This document shows, in pieces, positions 37,221-48,610 of a stretch of 64,000 nt of DNA. The stretch comes from Dichotomocladium elegans. Taxonomy: Eukaryota; Mucoromycota; Mucoromycetes; Mucorales; Lichtheimiaceae. A model generated the notes under the pieces. The model did no database searches, was not told where the DNA came from, and saw only the letters and a list, made by a program, of their open reading frames with translations. Each line of letters begins with the position of its first letter. Position 1 is the stretch's first letter. The DNA lies in NCBI GenBank assembly GCA_025716815.1, contig JAIXMN010000002.1:1364001-1428000 (forward strand). The letters are read 5' to 3'. The position numbers and the translations under genes are program-made.

Positions 37221-37544
37221 TGACCCATTTTCGACGTGCCTGCTAAATCTGAGAGTTTGCCACAAAGCAATAAAGCAGATTTATGTTCACCCATTTTTAT
37301 TGGTTATTTCCTATACCAAAAGGATTGGAAAGGTCGTTCGGATTTCGCTATAGAGAATGACTGTACCGAAATTGCCTGCCCACGAAGTGCGTGGATGCTA
37401 AATTCGTTTAGATAGCGAATCTTCGGTTTTAACAGCACTCTTTATAAAGAGCGATGGCTGTACTTCAAGACAATCACGCCTCTGCGGCATTTTCCCCGGG
37501 AGCTGCTACCAACGCATCCAGAAAATAGACACTCTTACACCATT

Positions 37545-37720
37545 TCATTATGCATAGACGCGGCATCCGCCGAGTTTATGTTCCTCAATAATACTATCAG
37601 GAAGATTTTCGTTCCGTAATACTGAAGAAATATGGATCCCTAGCTGTTTTGCTGTTAGCTGATGCACTCGGCTTTTCTTCAGCATAATTTGAATCACTGG
37701 AATCTTTCCTTGATCAACGC
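37545..37720 (-). pseudogene. Tc1/mariner-like HTH fragment
   Basis: The minus strand reads LTAKQLGIHISSVLRNEN then LPDSIIEEHKLGG. This parallels AAKQLGVHVRSA and DPDSIFKK in the decayed Tc1-like copy at 22640-23330. It is too short and altered to be functional. Confidence 0.4.
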
Positions 37721-38035
37721 GCGCTATGAAGCTCTGCTTGAGACGCTGGTTCTCTCAATATCTGTACTTTTCGCTTGGGCGTATGAACAGCTAGATAACG
37801 AGGTGGACAAGTATACTTGCTCATCAATGACATAATGCACTAGTTTGATTGTGGAAGAAGGTACATATAAACTGGTCACAGCTTCAAGAGCCACGCGATC
37901 GGATCCAATGTTTTTTTCTTTTTATAGCGTAAACGCTTTTTTCCTCACTACGTTCTTTTTTTATTCGGTTCTCTTACTTGGAACTATTATCGATGGGATG
38001 CTGGAGTGGTGTTGTAAGCTTTGGCCTATACGTAG
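37721..38035. other. intergenic, no gene supported
   Basis: AT-rich spacer downstream of the HAL4-type kinase stop. Nothing recognisable. Confidence 0.5.
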
Positions 38036-39238
38036 TTATTGGTAAAGACAATGGTAATGGCGCCATCCATTTTGCAGCTGGCCGTCGTTGCACATCTCGA
38101 TTTGATCCTTCATCCATGGACATTCGAGTGCCTGGTCTATTGTCCAGCGAATTACTGGATTTGGATTTAGCATATTTGCTAGACATTCGCGCTCAGGATC
38201 CTTAAGAGGTTCAAAGTGCGCTTTCCGCAGTGTGGGATTGCCTTCCCAGAGATCAGAACGCAACGGATCGTTTAACAGACGCTGCGAAAAATAGTGACCA
38301 TACTCAGGATCCCCTCCGTCGTCTGCCACGGCAGCCACATAAGCCGGTGAGTCCGGATGCGACCCAGGTGGCGGTGGAAATTTGCCGCGGCCATTGTAAA
38401 AGGAAGCAGTGAAGGGAAGATGACCGAAACGCATACAGTAGTATGTCACGGCAGCACTCCAGACATCCAATGCCTGACCATCATAGCCGTCATCTTCACT
38501 CTTCAATGTCCATATCTCTGGTGCCCAAAAGACAGAAGAACCGCACCAGCGCTTGCATCGCTCAACGTCTTTCTGAAATACGTTTTTGACCACTGTCGCC
38601 ACGCCAAAGTCGCAGATTTTGAGTGTTCCTGATGCTGTCAGGATCAGATTTTCAGGTTTAATGTCCCGGTGGGCGATCCCTGTCCGGTGGATATGCTGCA
38701 AACCTAGCAGAAGCTGCTTAAACAAACACGCTTCTTCGATGGCAGTCAGTGTCTGCCGCTCATTCAGCAGCGCGAAGAGATCACCGCCATCACACTATCA
38801 CCCATCCGTGCAGTTAGGGCGGGGCGGGATGACAGACCGACTGCAGCCACGCTAGACCTGGTTCACTAACTTACATATTCCATGACTGTGCACCAGTGGT
38901 CAAGGTCGTCAAGGACAAGGTCGATCGTGCAGACAACGTGCTTGTTGCCAGATACAGCTTTACTGATGCAGTATTCATTTTGGACCCTCTTGAGATAATC
39001 TCTTTCCGACTCGTTTTTTCCTGGTCGCTTGAACTCCTTCACTGCGAGGATCTTGTTGCAGCTATCATTGAAGGGGGACTTGACAAGTCGGATCACGGCA
39101 GTTGCTCCACTGGCAATATTCTTTCGTGAGGTGGACCCCATGGTCTTGTGGGTTGCTCCGCGGTTTCGCTCAGGTTTCACGTAATCGCCGTATCGCTCTG
39201 CAAGTCGGCCTACGGAGCACTTTGAAGCTTGTTGTTGA

Positions 39239-39283
<45 letters not shown>

Positions 39284-39621
39284 GTCGATGCCTCTGATGA
39301 GTTGGCCTCCCCCTTGGATCCAGATCCTCGGCGAAAGAACCAGGACAAGACGCTATCAGCTTGGACGTTCGATCGATCTGGATTGGCTTGCAACGCTGTG
39401 GTCGCGGAAGTCAAGGGACAAGGCTGCTCAGCAACCTTTATCTCATAGTTACTTCGGATCGAGCCTTCAGACGCTCGCTGCAGGCTATTCCGTCTTATTT
39501 GCGAGCATCCGTCCGTATCTGACGCTGGAGCGGTATCAGCTTCGGAGTGTCCCTTTATATGATGGTTTGTCGAGCTCCACGGATCGACTGAGAGAGGGCT
39601 GGACGGTGGAGTTGAGAGCAT
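38036..39621 (-). CDS. serine/threonine kinase, HAL4/SAT4-HAL5 family
   Basis: Kinases of this fungal family regulate plasma-membrane ion and nutrient transporters; yeast Hal4/Hal5 stabilise Trk1 and other permeases. The ATG at 39621 gives [15 protein letters not shown]; the frame is open farther up but without an ATG. A Ser-rich N-terminal half contains a polyglutamine run (about 39240-39290), then the kinase domain starts near [19 protein letters not shown]. Visible motifs are [10 protein letters not shown] (catalytic Lys), VMEYV, then after one intron (about 38799-38870) [29 protein letters not shown] and [11 protein letters not shown]. The C-terminal lobe has [20 protein letters not shown] and ends HYHCLYQ. 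The insert around [17 protein letters not shown] is typical of the family. Length is about 500 residues. Confidence 0.88.
39236..39292. repeat. CAG/CTG trinucleotide tract coding polyglutamine
   Basis: About fourteen CTG units on the plus strand, plus imperfect flanks, encode the Gln run of the HAL4-type kinase on the minus strand. It is nearly pure CAG in the coding sense, so it is expected to vary in length between strains. Confidence 0.9.
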
Positions 39622-40875
39622 TTGCAATAGTGGATATGATGTACGGTATACGAGACGGAAAGCGCAGAGTGGGGCTGATAGCAACCGTTTTTTTCTTCAT
39701 TAGATGCAATCGCACCCCGAAAATTGCGGGGTTTTGGCTAAAGCGAGCTAAATACAAACTTGTTTCGTGCTTCAGTTGCACATGAATGCCCTTTCTTGAA
39801 TTCAGCTACCTGGCGTCTAAACCCAGCATATGTTGCTACTCGACACCCGCGTAAGTGATAAGTGAGCGGTCAAGTGATCGTTTCCAATAACCAAAAAGTA
39901 AGTCATGAAAGACGAAACTGCAAAGACTTCATCAATCTCGGTATTACGCATTATTTCCGCTAGTGTTAAAATGGTGCTACCCAATTTATTCGGACCATCG
40001 ATCATGTCCTAGCAGTTCGAAAGATATCGCACAGAAAAGCTTCCACTTCTATAAATGTTAGTCATCTTCTTGCCCTTTTGAATCCTTCTCGGTTATATCC
40101 ATTTTGCATTTTTTACCATGGGTAAGGCCATGTCGTTGATGAGAGTGGCTGCCCTGAACGTATGGATCATGTCATTGATGAGGAAATTTACTCTCTTCAA
40201 CCTGTTTGTTCTCACACAGAATATCTGCAGAACTTATGTTGCAGCAGTAACTCTGATCTTGCTGTTGTCCATATCCTCGAACGAAACGGTATAGACATTC
40301 AAATGGAAGAAGCAGACTTTAAGCGCGTCTACACAGTGTACATCGACAAAGGCAATCTCAGATTTTTCAATGAATTTGGGAATAAGTCTATATATTCTGG
40401 AGGGAACCAGACATTTTGATTTTATGTGCTGGCGCAGAGCGTTCTTTTGGGAAAGAGCATCAGTATATGTAGTATTGAGAGTAAAGCATACCTCGATTCC
40501 CTTCTTCCAAAACCAATACCGGATGCTCCTCATCAATAGGCTACTTATGTCTGGTACTTTTGCTGAGGAATTTGGTTCCGTCTGGTTAGAATGAGGTGAA
40601 GCTCTTTGAAACGTGACATGATATCTGCATCGTGGGAATAAACAATGAGGCTCAGTGTTTCCCAGGTGGCAAATGGCAACCGTTGGGAGGTGCCTATCTG
40701 TCCTAGGCCCTTGAGGCCGACGCGCTGTTTTCTCAGTAGATAACATGGACGTCTGCAGCAAGAGACTTATAGCCAAAGTTGGAGTTTCATTTTGGAATAC
40801 TGTCAAAAGATAAAAATGTCTGTGTGCGTGCGCGCGCGCTCTCTTTAATAGCGACAGGGTTACAAGTGATCAGTT
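39622..40875. other. intergenic with a repeat copy
   Basis: Upstream region of the HAL4-type kinase followed by repeat-derived DNA, including the second copy of the 185-bp repeat. There is a GC alternating run (CGCGCGCG-type) at about 40828-40840 and no intact gene. Confidence 0.5.
40168..40352 (+). repeat. 185-bp dispersed repeat, copy 2 (open reading frame retained)
   Basis: This is the partner of 28774-28958. Here an ATG at 40162 opens an 85-codon frame covering the whole repeat (HVIDEEIYSLQPVCSHTEYL, VVHILERNGIDIQMEEADF, KRVYTVYIDKGNLRFFNEFG). The frame preservation suggests the repeat derives from a protein-coding element. The family is not recognised. Confidence 0.7.
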
Positions 40876-41555
40876 TTAATCGTGGACAGCGACGCACTCG
40901 ATTTCCACAACAACGTCCTTGGGCAGACGGGCGACCTCAACAGCACTGCGTGCAGGCAGCTGGTCCTTGAAGAACTACGTGACCCATGTCAAATTTCTCG
41001 ATCCTTTTTCGAATCCTGCGCTGTCTTACCGAGGCATAGACTTCATTCATTGCCGCAAAGTCGTTCATATCCTTCAAGAAAACAGTGGTCTTCACGATCT
41101 TATCCAGACCAGAACCGGCCTCCTTGAGAACCTCCGACAGGTTGTGGAACACCTGCTTGGTCTGGCCGGTAATGCCACCCTCGGCAATTTCACCTGAGAG
41201 ACGCGTCCTCCGATATTGAGAACGAATACGGACATAAAATCAAGAACATTGCGGGGCTTACCAGTTGCGGGAATCAGGGCAATCTGACCGGATGTGTAGA
41301 CAAAGCCGTTCACCTTGATCGCCTGGGCTGGTTATGATGGACGCTTTAGAACGCGATTGTCGGTTTCAATTGTGAAAGGTAGTTTTGACAGACTTACAGT
41401 AGGGACCAAGGGCAGCAGGGGCAGCAGCCGATTCTAGACATTGATGGTGAGCAGGCTATGTTTTTGAGGGCGTGGCGTGGCATAAGGGGCATCTTACCGA
41501 CGCGGGTGAGAGTGTGCATGGTTCGAAGTGAGGAAAAAGCGCGTTGGACGAACAT
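40876..41555 (-). CDS. MMF1: RidA/YjgF/UK114 family protein, mitochondrial Mmf1-like
   Basis: RidA proteins hydrolyse reactive enamine/imine intermediates made by PLP enzymes such as threonine dehydratase; the yeast mitochondrial form Mmf1 supports isoleucine synthesis and mtDNA maintenance. The start at 41555 gives MFVQRAFSSLRTMHTLTRV, rich in Arg, Ser and hydrophobics like a mitochondrial presequence. Exons then give ESAAAPAALGPY, AIKVNGFVYTSGQIALIP, GQTKQVFHNLSEVLKEAGSG and DKIVKTTVFLKDMNDFAAMN, and finally LPARSAVEVARLPKDVVVEI ending CVAVHD. The conserved arginine of the RSAVEVARLPKD motif is present. Five introns interrupt about 140 codons, a high density. It is divergent with Mgr2 across a 383-bp spacer. 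Confidence 0.93.
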
Positions 41556-41938
41556 GGTGTGAGTCACGAGCTAAATAAAGGCAAAGAGCAGGGGGAGGGC
41601 TTTTAAAACAGGCCCACATGCGGAGGTTTTTCATCGTTCATTTCCCCCACCCCCTCTGCCAGAGCGTAGCCCTATCGAAAGATAACAGAGCTCGACATCT
41701 GGATGTTACACCACAACTCAAGATCTGTAAATATCATATGTCTTCTAGACAACTCGACCGATGGGTCCACAAAGCAGAACGAAGTCATTTTCCGCGAAAG
41801 GACTAGACATCCGTGGGTAGACGCACACGGGGTCTGATCGGGTTGCAGTAGACGCGGAGTTTAAGAGGCCTTTTATGACTGTGGTACCCATACCCCGCGC
41901 CACGACCAAAAAATAACTGGCTTTTTCTTCTCGCGAAC
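41556..41938. promoter_or_regulatory. shared divergent promoter region (Mmf1-like / Mgr2)
   Basis: This 383-bp spacer separates two divergently transcribed genes for mitochondrial proteins, so their promoters must lie here and may be shared. The first part is rich in C-runs on the plus strand (CCCCCACCCCC near 41646). No specific factor site was assigned. Confidence 0.5.
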
Positions 41939-42357
41939 ATGGAACCTACAACATTAGAGAAAATGAAAATGGGCGCAATGATGGGCGGGACAGTCGGCCT
42001 CTGCGTTGGCTTCGTATTTGGAAGCATAAGCTTAATTCGGTAAAGAATGCAACCCTCGCATAGTGGAGACTCGATTCGAATATGGCCATGCTATTTTGCA
42101 GATTCGGCAGTGGCTCCAAGAGCCCGGTTTCATTGCTAAGTCAATACATGCTCACATCAGCCGCTTCCTTCGGGTTCTTCATGTGTATGTTTGTGCAGGA
42201 GATGCGAAGCCGCAAATTTATTTACAAAGTTCTTTCCTCAGCCATAGGATCCGTTATCCGCTCAGAAGGAAGGTTGCCTGCGGGCTCAGCAACTCTCCAA
42301 TGGAGCACAAAGCCTCTTCCGATACAGATAAAGGATCGTCGTCAAGATGTGCAATAA
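41939..42357 (+). CDS. MGR2: Mgr2/ROMO1 family inner-membrane TIM23 subunit
   Basis: Mgr2 is a small subunit of the TIM23 presequence translocase that couples it to the TOM complex and gates lateral release of proteins; ROMO1 is the animal relative. Three exons are supported. Exon 1 (41939-42039) gives MEPTTLEKMKMGAMMGGTVG and FVFGSISLIR. Exon 2 from 42102 gives FGSGSKSPVSLLSQYMLTSA. The second intron has a GTATGT donor, which restores the family motif SFGFFMSIGSVIRSEG, close to yeast FGLFMSIGSIIRSD. Two hydrophobic Gly-rich segments form the membrane hairpin. The protein ends DRRQDVQ, at about 99 residues. Its stop lies only 22 bases from the convergent stop of the next gene. Confidence 0.9.
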
Positions 42358-42379
42358 AATATCACATCGAGCAGTTGCA

Positions 42380-43487
42380 TTACTTTTTTAGAATGTCACG
42401 TAGGAACGCCGTCCGGCTATTCTCCGCGCGCTTCTGCATCTCAATGAGTCGTTGTTGCAATGCTATGTGTTCTTGATGCAACAAGATCCAGCTGTCATAC
42501 AATTCCACCCATTCCTGGTGTCGAGCTTCCTGGGTCGGAGTCCACTGTTCCATCCACGTTTCTTGAGCCTTAAATGCCTCCTTCATCCGTTCTTCAACAC
42601 GCTCCATATTTGCGTGAACTTGATTTCGTGCGTTCATAATCATATTCGCAAGGCTTTCAATCTCTTTTTGATGCATTCCCAGGATTTCTTCCATCTGAGA
42701 TTCGCTCAATTTCTGCAGCTCTTCTGCGTTTTTCCGCTGCTCATCGATCCATCTGGCTGACATTGATTCCTGCATTTCCACGAGTGCCCTCATGCTCCTT
42801 AGCACTTCCTATTAGAATACAGAGTCAGTCCCGATCAAACCCGTCTATCGTGTCCGGGGATCTACCTTTGTTCCATTGCGTTCGTAATCTGTAATCCACT
42901 TTTCGTTCGATCGGTTATCGACAGGAGCCATTCGTTTATCGGACTCGAGCTTGTTTTGCGAATTTCCTGGCTTGTAGCCTGCCTGCACATACTGTTGCAA
43001 AAGTATAAACATAGGCTTCCGGTTACATCCCTCGCCCCCTATTTCCAAAACTTACTACTTCGTATACTTGCTCTACGAGGGATTGAAATGATCTGGTATC
43101 TTGTGTGATTGAAGCAAGGAGCTTGTTTTCGCTCTTTGTCAGCAGACAATGGTGAGCCTTCATGATAATTTTAAATCGATTTTTAGCATTGACTCCGAGG
43201 GAAAAACTGTGTTGATCCTCTGGACGGACATTGAGATTCTTGATTTTGCTATCACAGATTTGAGCCAGCTGATCCCACTTCTCAAGCCGCTCCTTGGCAG
43301 TCTTTGCTTCGAAAGGCCGTAATGACAAGACCTGCTGAAGCAATTCTTCATCTCGCCAAGGGTTTGAATGATAGTGGACACGCTTGCGCTCGACATCCTG
43401 CCAGACCGCCAATTCCTGATCCGTAATCTCTGGAAATTCGTCACCACTGCTTTGCGCTTCGATCTCTGAATTTTCAGGGTCGTTCAT
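42380..43487 (-). CDS. Myb/SANT-like DNA-binding domain protein with C-terminal coiled coil
   Basis: A three-exon gene starting at 43487 (MNDPENSEIEAQSSGDEFPE). The N-terminal region has WRDEELLQQVLSLRPFEAK, KTAKERLEKWDQLAQICDS and, later, SFSLGVNAKNRFKIIMKAHH. These helices, with spaced tryptophans and a K/R-rich third helix, look like the Myb/SANT-like fold found in many fungal regulators and in domesticated transposase DNA-binding domains. After introns near 43055 and 42870 the C-terminal half is a long charged coiled coil (MRALVEMQESMSARWIDEQR and on), ending FLRDILKK. No catalytic residues are visible. It may be a transcription regulator or a protein derived from a Harbinger-type element; partners are unknown. 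Confidence 0.75.
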
Positions 43488-43856
43488 TGTGCTGAGAGGA
43501 TCAGGCCCCGCAGGAAGGTGCGGAGAAAAAGAAGGTCAAAAAGCATGTATTTCTAATCACAGCAAAGTAACGAGAAAAAAATAGATTATTCGATTTTAGC
43601 AGCCATATCTTTGTAAATGACATATGATAATGAATAAAGGTATCAGTTTGACGGAAAAAAAAAAGAAAGAGTACAGAAAAAATAATCCCTGCACCAAGGA
43701 CATATATACATACATGTACAAAGAAGGAGGGGGATTTGCTCCTCAAGTCACGGGCTAGAGGTTATAAGTGTAAATGATCGCACGGCAGAATAGATATAAT
43801 AGGTCAAGCCCGGATGAGGTTTTCAATAGCTGAGGTCGACTATGCATGTCGCTGTT

Positions 43857-46800
43857 TCATGAGAGTAAGGCGTTGGCCAAGTCTTCCTCAGTTGCATTTG
43901 CACTTATAAGAAGATGATTGGCGGCGTCCCCAACCTCGTTACGAGTCACATGATGCTGCTGCTGCTGCTGTAGCGGAAGATAGTCCAGTGAAAGAACTTC
44001 GGTCACAACATCTTCTTCTTCTTCTTCTTCTTCGCCGTCGTCGTCGTCTTCGCTTAATGCTTCATTCTCGTAGATCACCGAATATTTGAATGGTTGCTTC
44101 CCTTTGGTCTGCTGTGCATACTTCTGTACAAGCTCATCGTCTACCGGACGAGCACGATCCTCCCTAGCGACACAGTTGTTGTTCTTCTGGGCAATGTCAC
44201 AAATGTGTTCGTATATCACCCAAGGGAAGCTGAGTGCCTTTCCTTCAAGAGTTAGGTTCCGACATTGCTCGTCTGCATGGTACGTGACATAGTACCATGC
44301 AGACGCTTTAGCTTCCAATGCAGCTGTCTGGTCTGAATTTGGTCCGTCTTGGATGAACTCTGCTTCAAAACGTTTTTTCCACTTATTTTTCAACGCCTCC
44401 ACGGCGGCCATCGTCTGCTTTTGTAATTCGTGCGTGCTCTTTCTGCTGCCCTTCTTGAGCCATTTTACTACGTATCCAGACAGAAGCTCAGCTTCTGTTT
44501 GGACACCGTACTGGTTCATGAGCGCAAAGACATCCTTGTCGTATTCGGCCTTGAGCACTCTAGCTTCGGCCACGTACCGCTCTATACCCTCGACCCGAAG
44601 TCGGACGTCATACAACGTATTGTCCACAATTTGATCTTTGTAGTCCTTGTAGTCAGATTTATCGATCCCGCGATATATCTGGCCAAGGATTTTTGATGAC
44701 TCATACATTTCTTTGTCTTTCTTCTGCATAAAATCTGGGAACTTCTTGACTCGCAGATTCGATTCAAATTTTGCAGGTCTCCCCGATTTAGGGAAGTCAA
44801 CCGCCAAGGAGTGTAGTTGTGCGAGACGCAAGCAATTGCCATCCAAAGCGCCGTTTGGAGATGCATCTGCAGTCGCCAGATGAGCGTTGGCGATCTGCCC
44901 CAGGTTATCGTTGTTGATGTAATTGACAAAGAACTTTTTGATGTCGCTAATCCGGACGTCGACGACCTCTGGAGGCTTCGGCGCCTTATAATTCATTGGT
45001 TCATAGTTCTTTTTCGGCGGGATGAGCTCACGGTCCCAGAAAATGCTAGCATCAACAGTTAGATATGAAAGCCTAAGTCTTGGCTGCTACTTACGTATAA
45101 TCATCGCCATCAAGGTCGCCTCCGGAACACATACTCGGGATATCTCGATATCCCTGTGAAGAGAAGACAAGAACATCGCACAGATGTTTGAGTTTTGGCG
45201 AGTTCACCGCCTGGACGACGCGAATATCTCCCGGATGGAAACAAGGATTTCGGAAAACAACAACCTCTCCTTCAATGACCTTTGTTGAACTGCCCTTGCC
45301 ATCTGCCATTGAGATCTGGCAGAAGACCTGGCCTTCTCCAAGGGTCTTGGTTTCATCCATCACGCCGAGCAGGAACGCACCTTCAGGTACAAGGATCTTC
45401 GCCTTCTTTTTCAAGTCTTTGAGCATGCTGCTTCTGAACATATTGAGGAGGTTGAGGATGTAAGGGTCACGTTTCTCCAAGAAGCCAGCTTGAATTATCC
45501 TTATCATCGATAGAGCAGTTCCGAACTCGTCAACATTTTCCGTGAGTGTCCGGATTGCCGTGTTCGGATCGTCGAGCATTTTATTTATTGAGTTCTTGAT
45601 CTTCTCAAATTTACGCATAAACACTGCATCTGGAACACCGAGGGTTGACAGCAAGGTGATCGCTTGCCGGTTAAGATAGGATGGAATGAGGGTCGAGACG
45701 CGAATGATCTCGAGCGTCGAGTGGTCCGATTCAAACTTGATTTGCGACGGTCGCAATTCGATCTTCCGTCCCTGCAGGACGTTGGATACCGTAAGCACCC
45801 CCTTCGCACCGCCGAAACGGAATTGGAAAGCACTCGGGATAGTCTTGCTATCCATACTGATGGCTACTTCTTGGGCTAGTGTGCGCGATATGTTTCCTAC
45901 ACCATCAGAGAAAGTGTAGTCGTTGTGAATTACATCGTCGATGATTTTAACTTCATCCAGTCGGAGTCGAGTGATAGGGCGGGTCGATGAGAAGCACTGT
46001 TGGAATGATTGCATCAGGTCAATATCCTATCGTACGGGTTCAGATGCGTGAATCGTTCACCTGGCCCATGCGGACTGCGTGTTTTGCAATAACTTTTTCC
46101 TCCGTGAATTTTCCCATCCATGCCCGGATCTGCGTCGTGTTAAGATCTGCTGTAGGAGCGAAGAACCAGCAGCCGTGGTCGCGCAGTTGCGCGCTGGAAA
46201 AGGCCAGAAAGTCGTATCTGCGTGCGCCAATTTGGAGGCCGTTTTTCATGACACTATAGATTCGGTTGTACACAGCTTCATTTTCGCGCTTCTCATGACT
46301 TGCGCTTACCCGCCTCATACCATCGTCGACGAATTGAATACGGGCAAAGCGATTCGCATGCTCAGCAAAATGACGCACGACGCGGTTGGTCATCTCGACT
46401 TGAGGCGGGTTGATATACATCGTGGTCGGCGTCACTATGATCTTGCACATCATTACAGAATTGGGCGGTATTTTACGCCGGTGGCTGACCTTGACGCCCT
46501 GTTCGTTAAATATTTGTGTGATGGCTCCGAGGGGGTCCCAGATACGCTTTTTGCTCATGGCCAGGATATTAAAGATACCAACAAGAATGTCTGGATTGAT
46601 CTCCTTGATGGTATTGTAAAAGTGATCATCGAGGTTATACTCACATATCTGCTGAGATAAGATTAAAGCCTCCAACATGTAAAGGACCTCGAAGCTCAGA
46701 ATCTTAGCACGCCCCTCATGGTTAAGCACGTTCTTGAAATCAGACGCCTTCTTTACCGACAGTTCCGGTAATATCATTCGGGTATCGCGAGGCACAAGAT

Positions 46801-47708
46801 TATATTCGCCTGCTATCTTGAGCATTTCCGCGAACTGTTGTTCGCCTCTACCTCTCGGGGTAAACTTGAGACGATAGGTAGTCCACATACCCAAGCGGGC
46901 CGTCCCTTGTTCGGACATTGGTAGGACCGGCTTCCTTTCATCGGAACCTTTCTTTTCGGCTGAGGGTGGTGGGATAGTAACGATCCGTTCCCATCGATCC
47001 CCGAAGGTGACAGTAGTCTTTGTCTCATCCTTGGCATTGACATGTTGTCGCCAGTATCGAGCTGGGTATTTGAGTTGTATAGTGAAAAACGTCGTGTTGC
47101 CGTTTCTTTCCATGATCATATCACCATTGGTCATATCCTTAAAAGAAAACTCAAGCCGATACTTTTCATCCCGTGCGATGAAGTAAATTTGGATTCTCCG
47201 GCGATCATAATTTGATATCATTGCAACATCGTTTTCCGTCGCCCACTCTTCGACAAAGGTGCGTGGTTCAACCATCACACCCAGCGAAAGACGCGCCGCT
47301 TGCACCCGTGTGCGATTGCCTCCATGGTATTCAGAGAGGGGTTTTTCATAAGGGACGGGTTCAATGGTAATACGACTTCCATCAATGGTCGTCGGTTCTT
47401 TGTGGAAGCCTTGAATTTCAGGTTTATCTCTGTGGGTCCCAAAGCCTGTCAGTTTACTTTCTCGTGCTTTATAGGCTACCAATTACGAACCTGTACAAAA
47501 CGAGCGCAGTACCTCTTGGTGCATCATTGTCGTTCAATTCTAACTTTACCCACTCTAATTTCCCAAACTTTTGGAAATAGTCACTGACAGTCGCAGCGAT
47601 GGTGTCCTTTCTCAAGTTCGAGATCCGGAAATATCGGTGACCGGATTGACGTGAGCTTTTTGAGCGCGCGCCATCTAATAACCAGGTAATATAACCAATA
47701 TTAGACAT
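43857..47708 (-). CDS. RNA-dependent RNA polymerase (RNAi pathway, QDE-1/Rdp1 type)
   Basis: Eukaryotic RdRPs copy single-stranded RNA into double-stranded RNA that Dicer turns into small RNAs, amplifying silencing. Four exons are read from the ATG at 47708. Exon 1 is a short RRM-like segment (YFRISNLRKDTIAATVSDYF). A large second exon begins RDKPEIQGFHKEP and includes YLVPRDTRMI-like and FVDDGMRR segments. The third begins CFSSTRPITRLRLDEVK, then DGVGNISRTLAQEV, FQFRFGGAKGVLTV, VFRNPCFHPGDIRVVQAVN and the catalytic loop CSGGDLDGDDYT, which has the DxDGD aspartates that bind metal. The last exon begins IFWDRELIPPKKNYEPM and ends with an acidic run and a poly-Gln. Each junction joins in frame. 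Length is about 1200 residues, normal for the family. All key residues are present, so it is probably active. Confidence 0.95.
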
Positions 47709-48610
47709 CCATTCGATCCGTAACAGGGGTTATAGACGATGTGCAAACAGATTACCTTTGAGGGATGTAGGCATGAGTTGCTATAACTAAAAAAAAAAAA
47801 AATATATAGGAAAAAGCGCAGTTGCCTTTATCGGGGCACGATGGGCCCGGAATTTTCTTTGTCTGTTTCAAATCCTATAAAGTACTTCAAGAAAAAAGAG
47901 AGAAGCACATAATGAACAAGTCAGATAACTAGAAGAAAGAAGCATAGCAACGTGCCGTCCCAAGGCATCATTATTCTGGTCGAGAACCGGGTCAGCGGTT
48001 TATGATCTGAATGCATGGTGAATAGGTCAGGATCCGGGAGGTGGGGTTAGGAGATAAGGATTAGACCAATTGCGAGCAACAGCCTACTGGAATGCTCCAT
48101 TATACGTACAAAAAGGGGGCCACTACTGGAATGAGCAATAATATCGCCATAGTTTTCTCCAGCAACGCTCCGCGAAATATAGACCATCTGCGTGGCATCC
48201 TACTCTATATGGGAACTCAAAATACTTGAATGCGCAGCGCGGTCTACAGGTACATTCTTCCGTGCTTTCTGCACCTCAACATGAATGCTTGGATGCCCAT
48301 ACCTCGAGAGTGAAAATTTTGTATAAAGTGTGTCTTGAGGCGTACTCCTACCCACCCCCAATCCGCTTGTGTTGAATTATCGGGGTGGTCCAGTATGGCG
48401 GTAGGCCTGCTTCTGTGGTGTGGTTACTACGCCCTGGCCAAGAATAGGAAAATAAAGCCGACATCTATTAATAGCACCTCCCGCACCAGCATATACGGTG
48501 GCAGCAGCACCAGCAGCACCAGCAGTGTCAATGGAAGGATCTCGCCAATCTCGCTGGCCACCGCGTGGATGACCAGGGCGGTATTGGAATACTGCTTTGC
48601 TAAATTAGCT
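47709..48610. other. intergenic / divergent upstream region
   Basis: Spacer between the divergent RdRP and GLTP genes. It holds an A run at about 47788-47801. An in-frame ATG at 48395 opens an optional N-terminal extension of the GLTP gene (hydrophobic MAVGLLLWCGYYALA, then Ser/Thr-rich). If translated it would add 72 residues with a membrane-anchor-like start; otherwise this is 5' UTR. Confidence 0.5.

Noticed and set aside
44582..44929. Antisense ORFs inside the RdRP and other large genes
   Set aside because: They are shadows of the real reading frames, without start context or family features.
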